A DNA stretch of 32,472 nucleotides from NCBI GenBank assembly GCA_023458315.1, contig JAEXAH010000038.1:1-32472 (forward strand), written 5' to 3'. Positions 7,928 through 14,888 of this stretch are shown here, piece by piece (position 1 is the stretch's first letter; the number at the start of each line of letters is the position of its first letter). A program made the translations under genes and the position numbers. The stretch is from Pseudomonadota bacterium (GTDB lineage Bacteria; Pseudomonadota; Alphaproteobacteria; Rhodospirillales; Magnetospirillaceae). The notes below the pieces were generated by a model. That model searched no databases and was not told where the DNA came from. It saw only the letters and a list, made by a program, of their open reading frames with translations.

Positions 7928-8525
7928 GCGCGGCTCGGTCTCGCTCGAGGTGGCGTTGCTGTTCCCGCTGGCGGTGCTGGTGCTGGTGGGCTTCAGCGAG
8001 ATGTATTTCTATGTGCGCGCCGCCGCCATCATCGAACGCGTCGCCTTTTCCGTCGCCGATTCGGTGGCCAAGCGGGTGGTGCTCAGCAATTGCAGCCAGC
8101 AGACCGATTCGTCCTTTCTCGGCACCCACATGCTGATGGCCGAAATCACCGCCCAACCGCTGGAACTGGCGCGGTCCGGCCAGGTGATCGTGTCGGCGGT
8201 GGTGGACGCGGGCGGCGTGCCCCAGGTGGCGTGGCAGCGGCGCAGCACCTATACGCTGGACCAGGATTCGATCCTGGGACGGGTCGGCCAGCCCGCCACC
8301 TTGCCCCAGGGCATGACCGTCGCCGCCGTGGCCGGAACCCAGCCCGACACCCTGGTGGTGGTCGAGGTGTTCCATACCTTCCAGCCCTTCGCCGGGGTGC
8401 GCAATCTGCTGCCCGATTTGCCGCTGGATGTGACCCTGATCCGCCGGGCCTATGCCCGGGCCCGCGTCGGCAACCTGTCGGTGCTGGGGGTGCAGGCGGG
8501 CTGCACCCCGCTGCCAGAGCCGTGA
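7920..8525 (+). CDS. Second TadE/TadF-type pseudopilin
   Basis: This 201-residue protein begins MNRRG|SVSLEVALLFPLAVLVLVGF. It has a five-residue leader, Gly5 before the predicted cleavage point, Glu at +5 and a single membrane helix, all typical of TadE/TadF minor pseudopilins. The extracytoplasmic part has no motif I can name; it ends in a Pro-rich tail with one Cys. ATG 7920 lies inside the end of the previous gene, an 8-base overlap. The stop (8523-8525) overlaps the start of a 13-codon ORF. By operon position this would be TadF, but TadE and TadF are hard to separate by eye, so no symbol is given. Confidence 0.82.
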   Translation: MNRRGSVSLEVALLFPLAVLVLVGFSEMYFYVRAAAIIERVAFSVADSVAKRVVLSNCSQQTDSSFLGTHMLMAEITAQPLELARSGQVIVSAVVDAGGVPQVAWQRRSTYTLDQDSILGRVGQPATLPQGMTVAAVAGTQPDTLVVVEVFHTFQPFAGVRNLLPDLPLDVTLIRRAYARARVGNLSVLGVQAGCTPLPEP

Positions 8526-8551
8526 TGCAACAGACCGTGATGCAACAAACG
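8522..8551 (+). repeat. Tandem 15-base repeat across the pseudopilin stop
   Basis: Two adjacent 15-base units, GTGATGCAACAGACC and GTGATGCAACAAACG, match at 13 of 15 positions. The second copy ends just before the GGAG that probably serves as the tadG ribosome site. The first copy carries the stop codon of the upstream gene. Confidence 0.8.
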
Positions 8552-8566
8552 GAGTGCGCGCCATGA
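8525..8566 (+). CDS. 13-codon bridging ORF before tadG (possible coupling peptide)
   Basis: A tiny frame encodes MQQTVMQQTECAP. Its ATG overlaps the upstream pseudopilin stop (TGATG), and its TGA overlaps the tadG ATG (ATGA). It spans the 37-base gap exactly and could carry terminating ribosomes onto tadG. The peptide contains a duplicated MQQT because the DNA holds a 15-base tandem repeat. It has no clear ribosome site of its own, and chance is possible. I see geometry only, with no evidence of translation. Confidence 0.3.
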   Translation: MQQTVMQQTECAP

Positions 8567-10014
8567 CCGCCCTGTCCGTCAAAGCCGTGCTGAAGGATCG
8601 CCGCGGCGTGGTCGGCATCTACCTGACCGCCGCCCTGACCGCCATGGTCATGCTGATGGTCGGCGCGCTGGACCTGATGCGGGTGTCCATCATCCGCGCC
8701 CGGGCGCAATCGGCGCTGGATCTGTCGGTGCTGGCCGCCGGGCGCAATCTGGCGGCCGGGGAAGCGCGGTGGAGTGCCGACGCCCAGGCGTATTTCCGTG
8801 CCAATTTCGGCGAGTCCGGTCTGGGCGCCACCATCGACGGGCCGACGGTGACGCCGCGCTTGTCGGCGGCGGGCGGGACCGAGGTGCAGTTGGACGCCAC
8901 CGTCACCGTGCCGCTGATGATCAGCGCCTTCACCGACACCGGCAGCATGACCTTTACCCTGTCCACCGTGGCCCGCCAGCAATCGGTGGCCAATCTGGAA
9001 ATGGCGCTGGCCATCGACGTCACCGGCTCCATGGCGTCGGCGGGCAAGATGGCCGCCGCTCAAGAGGCGGCCCGGGTGGCCATCGACGCGGTGCTGGGGG
9101 AAAACGGCGGCGGCAATTCCTTTGTCGGGCTGGTGCCGTTCAATGAAACGGTCAATCTGGGCAACACGGCCATCACCCGGGCCTGGCTGGACACCACCAC
9201 CCCGCCGCAGCCGACCTTCACCATCACCAGCCAGTGGCGCGGCTGCATGATGGAACGGCCGCTGGGCGAGGGCGGCGCCTTCGTGCTGGACGACACCCCA
9301 CCGGGCGAAGGCAGCCGTTTCCGCCCCTATGGCGCGTCGCGCGCCAGCAAGAATGGGTGGGGGCAATGGAACGCCACCGCCTATGTCCCCAAGAACGACG
9401 GCTATACCCAGCAGCAAGAGGGCTGCCCGTCGGCACCGGCGTCGTTCCTGGGCGCCGATGCCGCGGCGCTGAAGACGTCGGTGAACAACATGCAGGCCAG
9501 CGGCAGCACCATGATCGCCGCCGGGCTGGTGTGGTCGTGGCGCATGCTGTCGCCCGCCTGGCGGGGCGATGCCGGTTGGGACGACGCCGCCTTGCCGCAG
9601 GATTTCTCGCCCGCGCTCAACAAGGTGGTGGTGCTGCTGACCGACGGCGACAACGCCATCTGGATGGGGCGCTCGGGCAGCAATTATTACTTCCTCAGCC
9701 CGTTCGGCAACGCCGCCAACACTCCGGTCTGGGGCAATCTGGTCGGCCAGAACAACGAACAGGCCGACGACCTGGTGTGGGACGAAGGCGCGGCCGCCGC
9801 CGCCTCGCTGTGCGAGCGCATGAAGGCCCGGGGCATCATCATTTTCACCATCCCGTTCGGCAGCAGCGACAACATTTCCGCCAACACGGAAACCCTGTTG
9901 CGCGGCTGTGCGTCGGATAGCACGAAATATCTGCGCGCCCACGATAATGAAGGGTTGCGGGACGCATTCAATACTGTCATCAACACGCTCAGCCAACTGA
10001 CAATCATCCAGTAA
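8563..10014 (+). CDS. tadG: TadG-like pilus protein with von Willebrand A domain
   Basis: This 483-residue protein has one N-terminal membrane helix (about 18-38) after KDRRGVVGIYL, like TadG proteins. It lacks the Glu +5 of processed pseudopilins (Tyr20 instead). A TadE/G-like N-terminal region is followed by a von Willebrand A domain from about 146. The metal site is recognisable: D-V-T-G-S at 152-156 (Thr in the middle position where Ser is usual), Thr316 in GSTMIAAG, and Asp361 in LLTDGDN. A long insert lies between the first and second motifs (about 195-300), with Cys228 and Cys288. ATG 8563 has GGAG about 8 bases upstream. TadG proteins are anchored in the inner membrane facing out and are thought to help adhesion or pilus stability. 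Confidence 0.88.
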   Translation: MTALSVKAVLKDRRGVVGIYLTAALTAMVMLMVGALDLMRVSIIRARAQSALDLSVLAAGRNLAAGEARWSADAQAYFRANFGESGLGATIDGPTVTPRLSAAGGTEVQLDATVTVPLMISAFTDTGSMTFTLSTVARQQSVANLEMALAIDVTGSMASAGKMAAAQEAARVAIDAVLGENGGGNSFVGLVPFNETVNLGNTAITRAWLDTTTPPQPTFTITSQWRGCMMERPLGEGGAFVLDDTPPGEGSRFRPYGASRASKNGWGQWNATAYVPKNDGYTQQQEGCPSAPASFLGADAAALKTSVNNMQASGSTMIAAGLVWSWRMLSPAWRGDAGWDDAALPQDFSPALNKVVVLLTDGDNAIWMGRSGSNYYFLSPFGNAANTPVWGNLVGQNNEQADDLVWDEGAAAAASLCERMKARGIIIFTIPFGSSDNISANTETLLRGCASDSTKYLRAHDNEGLRDAFNTVINTLSQLTIIQ

Positions 10015-10031
10015 CACGAGCAGTCGAGGAG

Positions 10032-10286
10032 ATGTCTTCCGCCATGACCCGATCGCCGCGAACCGTGTCCGCCGTCCCGCTTCAGGCCGGCGGGGCCAAG
10101 TGCTATTACTGGGTGTGCGCATCGATCATGATGGATGCCGACGACCGGGCCGATGCGCGGGCGGTGGAACGGGTCTATGCCGCCCTGTCCTGTGCCCAGG
10201 GCGATGGCTGCGTGCGGGCGGGCGATTGCCGCGAACTGACCCTGGCGGCGCTGGGGCGGCTGGTGCAGGCGCGTCCGCGCGACTGA
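10032..10286 (+). CDS. Small Cys-rich protein at the end of the Tad operon, unknown
   Basis: I do not recognise this 84-residue protein. It starts 17 bases after tadG, on the same strand. A GAGGAG sequence abuts ATG 10032, while an in-frame ATG at 10044 lies 12 bases beyond it, so the start is uncertain. The second start would give 80 residues. Five cysteines stand out: C-Y-Y-W-V-C (24 and 29), then Cys54, 60 and 66 spaced C-x5-C-x5-C. There is no convincing signal peptide or membrane helix. The Cys pattern might bind a metal or form disulfides. It may also be a non-functional frame: coding evidence is modest and rests on position, strand and ribosome site. Confidence 0.5.
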   Translation: MSSAMTRSPRTVSAVPLQAGGAKCYYWVCASIMMDADDRADARAVERVYAALSCAQGDGCVRAGDCRELTLAALGRLVQARPRD

Positions 10287-10329
10287 CCGCTCCCCCCGCG
10301 GGGGCCTTCTCGGCGGCCGGTGTTTTGGC

Positions 10330-10359
10330 TATGATGGCGGTGGCGGCGCCTGGGCGCCG
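10330..10359 (+). promoter_or_regulatory. Possible promoter and leader hairpin for the receiver/CheC/kinase operon
   Basis: TATGAT at 10330-10335 resembles a -10 box, but the matching -35 (TTCTCG, about 17 bases up) is poor. It is followed by the inverted repeat CGGCGCC (10344-10350) and GGCGCCG (10353-10359) in the leader. The gene starts at 10381. A GC-only palindrome, CCCCCGCGGGGG, lies at 10293-10304 just after the Tad operon. This is weak evidence that a new transcript starts here. Confidence 0.25.
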
Positions 10360-10380
10360 GGTGTTCCATGGGCGGACGGC

Positions 10381-10743
10381 ATGCCGAAAAATGTTCTGAT
10401 TGTTGACGACAGCAAGTTTTCCCGGCTGTCGTTGCGGGCGATCATCGCCGACAAGTTTCCGGACTTCTATATCTGCGAGGCGGCCAACGGCGTCGAGGCC
10501 CTGGCCATCGCGGACGAGATGATGCTGGACATGGTCTTCCTGGACTACAACATGCCGGGCGACGACGGGCTGACCGTGGGGCGGGCCATCCACACCCGCC
10601 AGCCCAACACCCGGATGGCCATGGTCACGGCCAACGTCCAGGGCGTGCTGGCCGAGGAGGTGCGGGCGGCGGGCATCGAATTCATCGGCAAGCCCATCCG
10701 GGCCGAGGCCATCGTCGACTTCCTGAACAGGGCGCGGGCATGA
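10381..10743 (+). CDS. Stand-alone response-regulator receiver (CheY-like)
   Basis: This 120-residue protein is a single receiver domain with no output domain. All key residues are visible: Asp9-Asp10 (IVDDSKFSR), phospho-acceptor Asp55 (FLDYNMPG), Thr83 (MVTAN) and Lys104 (FIGKPI). It probably signals by protein contact, like CheY. The stop overlaps the start of the CheC-like gene (ATGA), and that gene overlaps the kinase, so the three are almost certainly one unit. The obvious reading is that the kinase phosphorylates this receiver and the CheC-like protein dephosphorylates it. That wiring is inferred from context. Its output target is unknown; the Tad pilus is a neighbour but not a proven target. 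Confidence 0.92.
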   Translation: MPKNVLIVDDSKFSRLSLRAIIADKFPDFYICEAANGVEALAIADEMMLDMVFLDYNMPGDDGLTVGRAIHTRQPNTRMAMVTANVQGVLAEEVRAAGIEFIGKPIRAEAIVDFLNRARA

Positions 10744-11369
10744 ACATTGTCCTGACCGAGATGGAGCGTGACGTCGTCACCGAGTTGTTCAACATCGGTG
10801 TGGGGCACGCTGCCGCCGCGTTCGGACAATTGACCCGAGAGAAAGTGCAACTGGCGGTGCCGCGCGTGGACATCGTGTCCTATGCCGAGGCGTCCAGCCA
10901 ATTGTGTCAGGCGACCGGCGAGCCGATGATCGGCATCCGCCAGGATTTCGAGGGGCCGCTGACCGGGGTGGCGGCGCTGATCTTTCCCGAACGGCGCAGC
11001 CTGGAAATCGTGCGCGCCGCCATCGATGACCGTTTCCCGCTGGACGATGTCAGCGAACTGGAACGCGAGACGCTGCTGGAAATCGGCAACATCATCCTGA
11101 ATTCCTGCCTTGCTTCCATCTCGGACATGCTGGGCATGACCACGGCGGCGTCGCTGCCCCATCTGGTGCACAGCGCGCCGCCCGACCTGCTGGACAATCT
11201 TTCGGCGCGCAGCACCTCCATCGACCGCATCGTGCTGTTCCTGCACATCGATTTCAGCGTCAGCCGCCTGAACGTCAGCGGTTATCTGCTGTTCATCCTG
11301 GGGGTCGAGGGCTCGGCCCGTTTCCTGGATGCGGTGCGCGGGCTGATCGATCGCTCGGGGCATTGCTGA
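10740..11369 (+). CDS. CheC-like phosphatase
   Basis: This 209-residue protein belongs to the CheC/CheX/FliY phosphatase family. CheC active sites follow D/S-x3-E-x2-N. The first copy is Asp11, Glu15, Asn18 in DVVTELFNIG, with Pro41 downstream. The second is in ETLLEIGNIILNS, with the same Glu and Asn spacing but Glu in the D/S position. Both helices therefore keep the catalytic Glu-Asn pair. CheC proteins dephosphorylate CheY-P. Here the gene overlaps a single-domain receiver on one side and a histidine kinase on the other, rather than sitting in a chemotaxis operon with CheA/CheD. It is cytoplasmic, with no signal peptide or membrane segment. Confidence 0.88.
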   Translation: MNIVLTEMERDVVTELFNIGVGHAAAAFGQLTREKVQLAVPRVDIVSYAEASSQLCQATGEPMIGIRQDFEGPLTGVAALIFPERRSLEIVRAAIDDRFPLDDVSELERETLLEIGNIILNSCLASISDMLGMTTAASLPHLVHSAPPDLLDNLSARSTSIDRIVLFLHIDFSVSRLNVSGYLLFILGVEGSARFLDAVRGLIDRSGHC

Positions 11370-12853
11370 TGATCCTGCCCGCCAACATCATCGACGGACT
11401 GGACAGCGGCGTCGTGGTGCTGGACACGGCGCGGCGGGTCGAGGTGTGGAATGCCTGGATGGCGGCGCGCTCGGGTCTGGCGGCCGAAACGGCGCGTGGC
11501 CGCGACCTGCTGGAAATCTTCCCGGAACTGGACGGCTCGCATCTGCTGGCGGCGGTGGACCGGGCGTTGCGCCATCGCCTGCCCACGGTGATGTCGCACA
11601 ATCTGCATCCCCGGGTGTTGCCGCTGTTCAATCGCCACGGCGCCAGCATCGAACCGGTCGAGCAATCGGTGGTGGTGCGGCCCATGACCGATGGCGGCAC
11701 GGCGGGGTGTCTGATCCAGGTCAGCGACATCACCGCGGCGGTCAAGCGCGACCGCCATCTGCGCGACGTCACCGTCTATAACCGCACCCTGTTCGAGATG
11801 GCGGTGGACCCCATGGCCACGGTGGACCGGGGCGGGGTGCTGCTGGACGTCAACCCGGCCTTTGAAGTGCTGGCCGGGGCGCCGCGCCAGACCCTGTTGG
11901 GCAGCCGCTTCGACGGCCTGTTCACCAAGCCGGTCGAGGCCGGGCGGCTGATCGCCCGCGCCCTGGCCGAAGGCCGCGCCAACGACGTGCTGCTCAGCCT
12001 GCGTCACGCGGGCGGCGACGACCGTCACGTCTCGCTCAGCGCCGCCCCGGTTCCGGCCCGCAGCGATGGCGGTACCGTGGTGTTCCTGGTGGCGCGCGAC
12101 CTGACCGACCGCATCGAGGCCGAGCGCGAACTGGCCAAGAAGACCCGCATCATCGAACGGTCCAATGCCGAACTTGCGCAATTCGCCTATGTGGTGTCGC
12201 ACGATTTGCGCCAGCCGCTGCGCACCATCAGCAGCTTCCTGACCCTGATCGAGCGCCGCCTGGGCACCGACATCAGCGAGGAATTGCGCGAATTCATCGG
12301 TTTCGCCGTGGACGGCGCCAAGCGCATGGACCGGCTGATCGTCGATCTGCTGAATTATTCCCGCATCGGCCGCCAGGGCGCGCCGTTCGAATCCCTGGAT
12401 TTGGGCGAGGTGCTGGCCGAGGCCATGGCCAATCTGGGCACGGTCATCGTCGAGGCCCACGCCCAGATCAGCGTGCCGGAACACCTGCCGACGGTGCGCG
12501 GGTGCCGCACCGAACTGGCGCGGCTGTTCCAGAACCTGATCGCCAACGCCATCAAATACGTCGCCCGCGACACCATTCCGGTGATCCGCGTCGAATGCCA
12601 CGCCGATGGGGACGGCTGGCTGTTGTCGGTGGCCGACAACGGCATCGGCATTCCAGCCGACAGTCTGGAACGGGTGTTCGGCCTGTTCCAGCGCCTGAAC
12701 GCCCCCGACCAGGGCGAAGGCACCGGCATCGGTCTGGCGGTGTGTCGCAAGATCGTCGATCGCCATCGTGGCCGCATCTGGGTGGAATCCGGATCGGGCC
12801 ACGGCTCGACCTTCTTCGTGGCGCTGCCCAAGGACGCCGCGCCCGAGGGCTGA
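11369..12853 (+). CDS. Cytoplasmic PAS-PAS sensor histidine kinase
   Basis: This 494-residue kinase has a first PAS-like domain (about 5-120, IIDGLDSGVVVLD), a second PAS domain (about 138-255, DPMATVDRGGVLLDVNPAFE), a HisKA dimerisation domain with His278 in VVSHDLRQPL, and an HATPase domain. The HATPase has N box LFQNLIANAIKY, G1 DNGIGIP and G2 GTGIGLA. No membrane segment is present, so it senses something inside the cell. ATG 11369 overlaps the stop of the CheC-like gene; TTG 11363 in the same frame is less likely. The last codons form the left arm of a terminator. The kinase domain resembles the bacteriophytochrome-type group and is clearly related to the convergent kinase at 12884-14332. 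Confidence 0.93.
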   Translation: MILPANIIDGLDSGVVVLDTARRVEVWNAWMAARSGLAAETARGRDLLEIFPELDGSHLLAAVDRALRHRLPTVMSHNLHPRVLPLFNRHGASIEPVEQSVVVRPMTDGGTAGCLIQVSDITAAVKRDRHLRDVTVYNRTLFEMAVDPMATVDRGGVLLDVNPAFEVLAGAPRQTLLGSRFDGLFTKPVEAGRLIARALAEGRANDVLLSLRHAGGDDRHVSLSAAPVPARSDGGTVVFLVARDLTDRIEAERELAKKTRIIERSNAELAQFAYVVSHDLRQPLRTISSFLTLIERRLGTDISEELREFIGFAVDGAKRMDRLIVDLLNYSRIGRQGAPFESLDLGEVLAEAMANLGTVIVEAHAQISVPEHLPTVRGCRTELARLFQNLIANAIKYVARDTIPVIRVECHADGDGWLLSVADNGIGIPADSLERVFGLFQRLNAPDQGEGTGIGLAVCRKIVDRHRGRIWVESGSGHGSTFFVALPKDAAPEG

Positions 12854-12865
12854 GCCCTCTTTTTT
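12845..12865 (+). terminator. Intrinsic terminator overlapping the kinase stop codon
   Basis: GAGGGC (12845-12850) and GCCCTC (12854-12859) flank the TGA stop codon as a three-base loop and are followed by six T (12860-12865). This is a compact rho-independent terminator for the receiver/CheC/kinase unit. It lies 18 bases before the stop of the convergent kinase gene. Confidence 0.85.
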
Positions 12866-12883
12866 CAGACCACGGGCCGCGCC

Positions 12884-14332
12884 CTATTCCACCCGACGCA
12901 AGGTGACGGTGAAGGTGCTGCCGTCGCCGGGGCGCGAGGTCACGGTGACGGTGCCGCCGTGGTTTTCCGTCACCCGCTTGACGATGGCCAGGCCGATGCC
13001 GGTGCCCTGGTATTTCGCGGTGCCGTGCAGGCGCTGGAAGATGCGGAAGATGCGGTCGAAATATTGCGGGTCGATGCCGATGCCGTTGTCGGTCACGCTG
13101 ACCGCCACCATGTCGCCGTGGGTTTCCGCCCGCACCTGGACATGGGGCGGCCGGTCGGGGGCGCGGTATTTCAGGGCGTTGCCGATCAGGTTCTGGAACA
13201 GCCGGGTCAGTTGCACCGGGTCGCCATGCACATGCAGTCGGTCATCCACCCCGATCTCGACGGTGGCGTCGGGCGGCACCTCCAGCACCTCCAGCGCGGC
13301 GGCGATGGGTTGGGCCAGCGGCACCGCCACCATGGCGTTGTCGGCGCGGGTGACGCGGGAAAAGGCCAGCAGGTCCAGGATCAGCGTGTCCATGCGCTGG
13401 GCGCCGTTGCGCACATAGGCCATGAACTCGCGCCCGTCCTCGTCGAGCCGGTCCAAATAGCGCCGTTCCAGCAGGCCGATATAGCTGGAGATCTGGCGCA
13501 GCGGTTCGCGCAGATCGTGGCTGGCCACATAGGCGAATTGTTCCAATTCCTCGTTGGAGCGGCGGATGGTGGCCATCTGCGCCTCGATGCGCGCCTTGTC
13601 CTCCACTTCCTCGGTGATATCGCGCGAGAACACCGCCAGCAGGGGCGGGCCATCGGGATTGGGCACCGGGGTGATGGTGTTCATCAGGTGGCGGCCGCCG
13701 CGCACGTCGCGCAGCACCAGGGTTTCGCCGTCGCGCGCCACCCGGTCGCAGGCGGCGCGGCGGCGTTCGGCGATGTCGGGCGGGAACAGCGAGAACAGGT
13801 CGCGGCCGATCAATTCGTCCACGGTGTGGCCGAAGCGTTGGGCGAACACCTGATTGCAGGCCAGCAACTGGCCGCTGTCGTCGATCAGCATGGTGGCGTC
13901 CGAGGTGGCGTTCAGTAGCGCCTGCACCAATTCCTGGCGTCGGGCGCGTTCACCCTCGGCGCGGCGGCGGTCGGACACGTCGTGCAGCACGCCCTCGGAC
14001 CCGCCGCCTTCGGCTTCGGACAGGCGGCGGGCGCTGACCGACACCCAGACGGTAGAGCCGTCGCGGCGGCGCAGTTCCACATCGAAGCCGCGGACGCGGC
14101 CGCCCAGACCGTCCATGCGGTCCAGCAGCACCTGCCGCTGTTCCGGCCGCAGATAGAAGTCGCAGACGTCGCGGCCCAGCACCTCGGCCGCCGTCCAGCC
14201 CAGCAGATCCTCGACCGAGCGCGACACCAGCACCACCCGGCCCTGGCGGTCGGTGCGGTAAAAGACGTCGCTCATGTTGTCGAGCACGGCCAGCAGGTCC
14301 TGCTCGGGCAACCGGGTGTCGGCTGGGGTCAT
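12884..14332 (-). CDS. Cytoplasmic PAS-PAS sensor histidine kinase, convergent
   Basis: This 482-residue kinase has PAS domain one (about 12-125, VLDNMSDVFYRTDRQG), PAS domain two (about 137-245, LNATSDATMLIDDSGQ), a short coiled coil, HisKA with His272 in VASHDLREPL, and an HATPase with LFQNLIGNALKY, DNGIGID and GTGIGLA. There is no membrane segment. The ATG at 14332 is chosen because GGAGG lies 4 bases upstream; the frame is open 15 codons further, but that stretch has no ribosome site. No response regulator lies beside it on this strand, so it is an orphan kinase here. Domain order and kinase motifs closely parallel the gene it faces, which suggests an old duplication. Confidence 0.92.
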   Translation of the reverse strand: MTPADTRLPEQDLLAVLDNMSDVFYRTDRQGRVVLVSRSVEDLLGWTAAEVLGRDVCDFYLRPEQRQVLLDRMDGLGGRVRGFDVELRRRDGSTVWVSVSARRLSEAEGGGSEGVLHDVSDRRRAEGERARRQELVQALLNATSDATMLIDDSGQLLACNQVFAQRFGHTVDELIGRDLFSLFPPDIAERRRAACDRVARDGETLVLRDVRGGRHLMNTITPVPNPDGPPLLAVFSRDITEEVEDKARIEAQMATIRRSNEELEQFAYVASHDLREPLRQISSYIGLLERRYLDRLDEDGREFMAYVRNGAQRMDTLILDLLAFSRVTRADNAMVAVPLAQPIAAALEVLEVPPDATVEIGVDDRLHVHGDPVQLTRLFQNLIGNALKYRAPDRPPHVQVRAETHGDMVAVSVTDNGIGIDPQYFDRIFRIFQRLHGTAKYQGTGIGLAIVKRVTENHGGTVTVTSRPGDGSTFTVTLRRVE

Positions 14333-14393
14333 CGGGCCTCCGCCATGGGATGGGAAAAGTGTAGAACATCCCCCCATTGCGGCGGAAGGGGGC

Positions 14394-14888
14394 TTATCCT
14401 CCCAGGCGGCGGGCGATGGGCAGGAACTCGGCCACCACCTGTTCGTACAGGGCGCGCTTGAACGGCACGATCAGGCCGGGCACGTCCTCGAGCCGCGTCC
14501 ACCGCCATTCCGAGAATTCCGGATGCTCGGTGGCGATGTCGATGTCGGCGTCACTGCCCAGGAAGCGCAGGGCGAACCATTTCTGTTTCTGCCCGCGCCA
14601 GCGGCCGTTCTGCCAGGAATCGGCCACGGCGGGCGGCAGGTCATAGGAAATCCAGGCGCGGCTTTCGCCGATGATCTCGGCCTTGGCGGTGCCGATTTCC
14701 TCTTCCAGTTCGCGCAGGGCGGCGGTTGCCGGGGTCTCGTCGTCGTCGATGCCGCCCTGGGGGAATTGCCAGGCGTTTTCCTTGGTGTCCAGGCGCTTGG
14801 CGGTGAACACCAATCCCTGGGCATTGAACAGCACCAGCCCCACATTGGGGCGATAGGGGCGGTCGTGATAGGGGATCAGCTTGCTCAT
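14394..14888 (-). CDS. rppH: RNA pyrophosphohydrolase RppH (Nudix)
   Basis: This 164-residue Nudix hydrolase fits RppH, which removes pyrophosphate from the 5' end of RNA and so starts decay. The Nudix box runs from Gly45 to Thr67 with Glu51, then R-E-L-E-E-E-I-G (59-66). Also typical are YRPNVGLVLFN at the start, the WQFPQGGID segment just before the box, and the C-terminal block WRWTRLEDVPGLIVPFKR. ATG 14888 overlaps the stop of the YibQ-family gene (ATGA), so it is the last gene of the envelope cluster. In alphaproteobacteria rppH is often found next to this YibQ-family gene and ctpA. Length is normal for the family. Confidence 0.93.
   Translation of the reverse strand: MSKLIPYHDRPYRPNVGLVLFNAQGLVFTAKRLDTKENAWQFPQGGIDDDETPATAALRELEEEIGTAKAEIIGESRAWISYDLPPAVADSWQNGRWRGQKQKWFALRFLGSDADIDIATEHPEFSEWRWTRLEDVPGLIVPFKRALYEQVVAEFLPIARRLGG

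Noticed and set aside
9910..10014. Shift to more AT-rich codons at the tadG 3' end, as a sign of transfer
   Set aside because: Too short to judge, and the reading frame and domain end are normal.
10293..10304. CCCCCGCGGGGG as terminator of the Tad operon
   Set aside because: No loop can form without opening the GC centre, and no T-tract follows.
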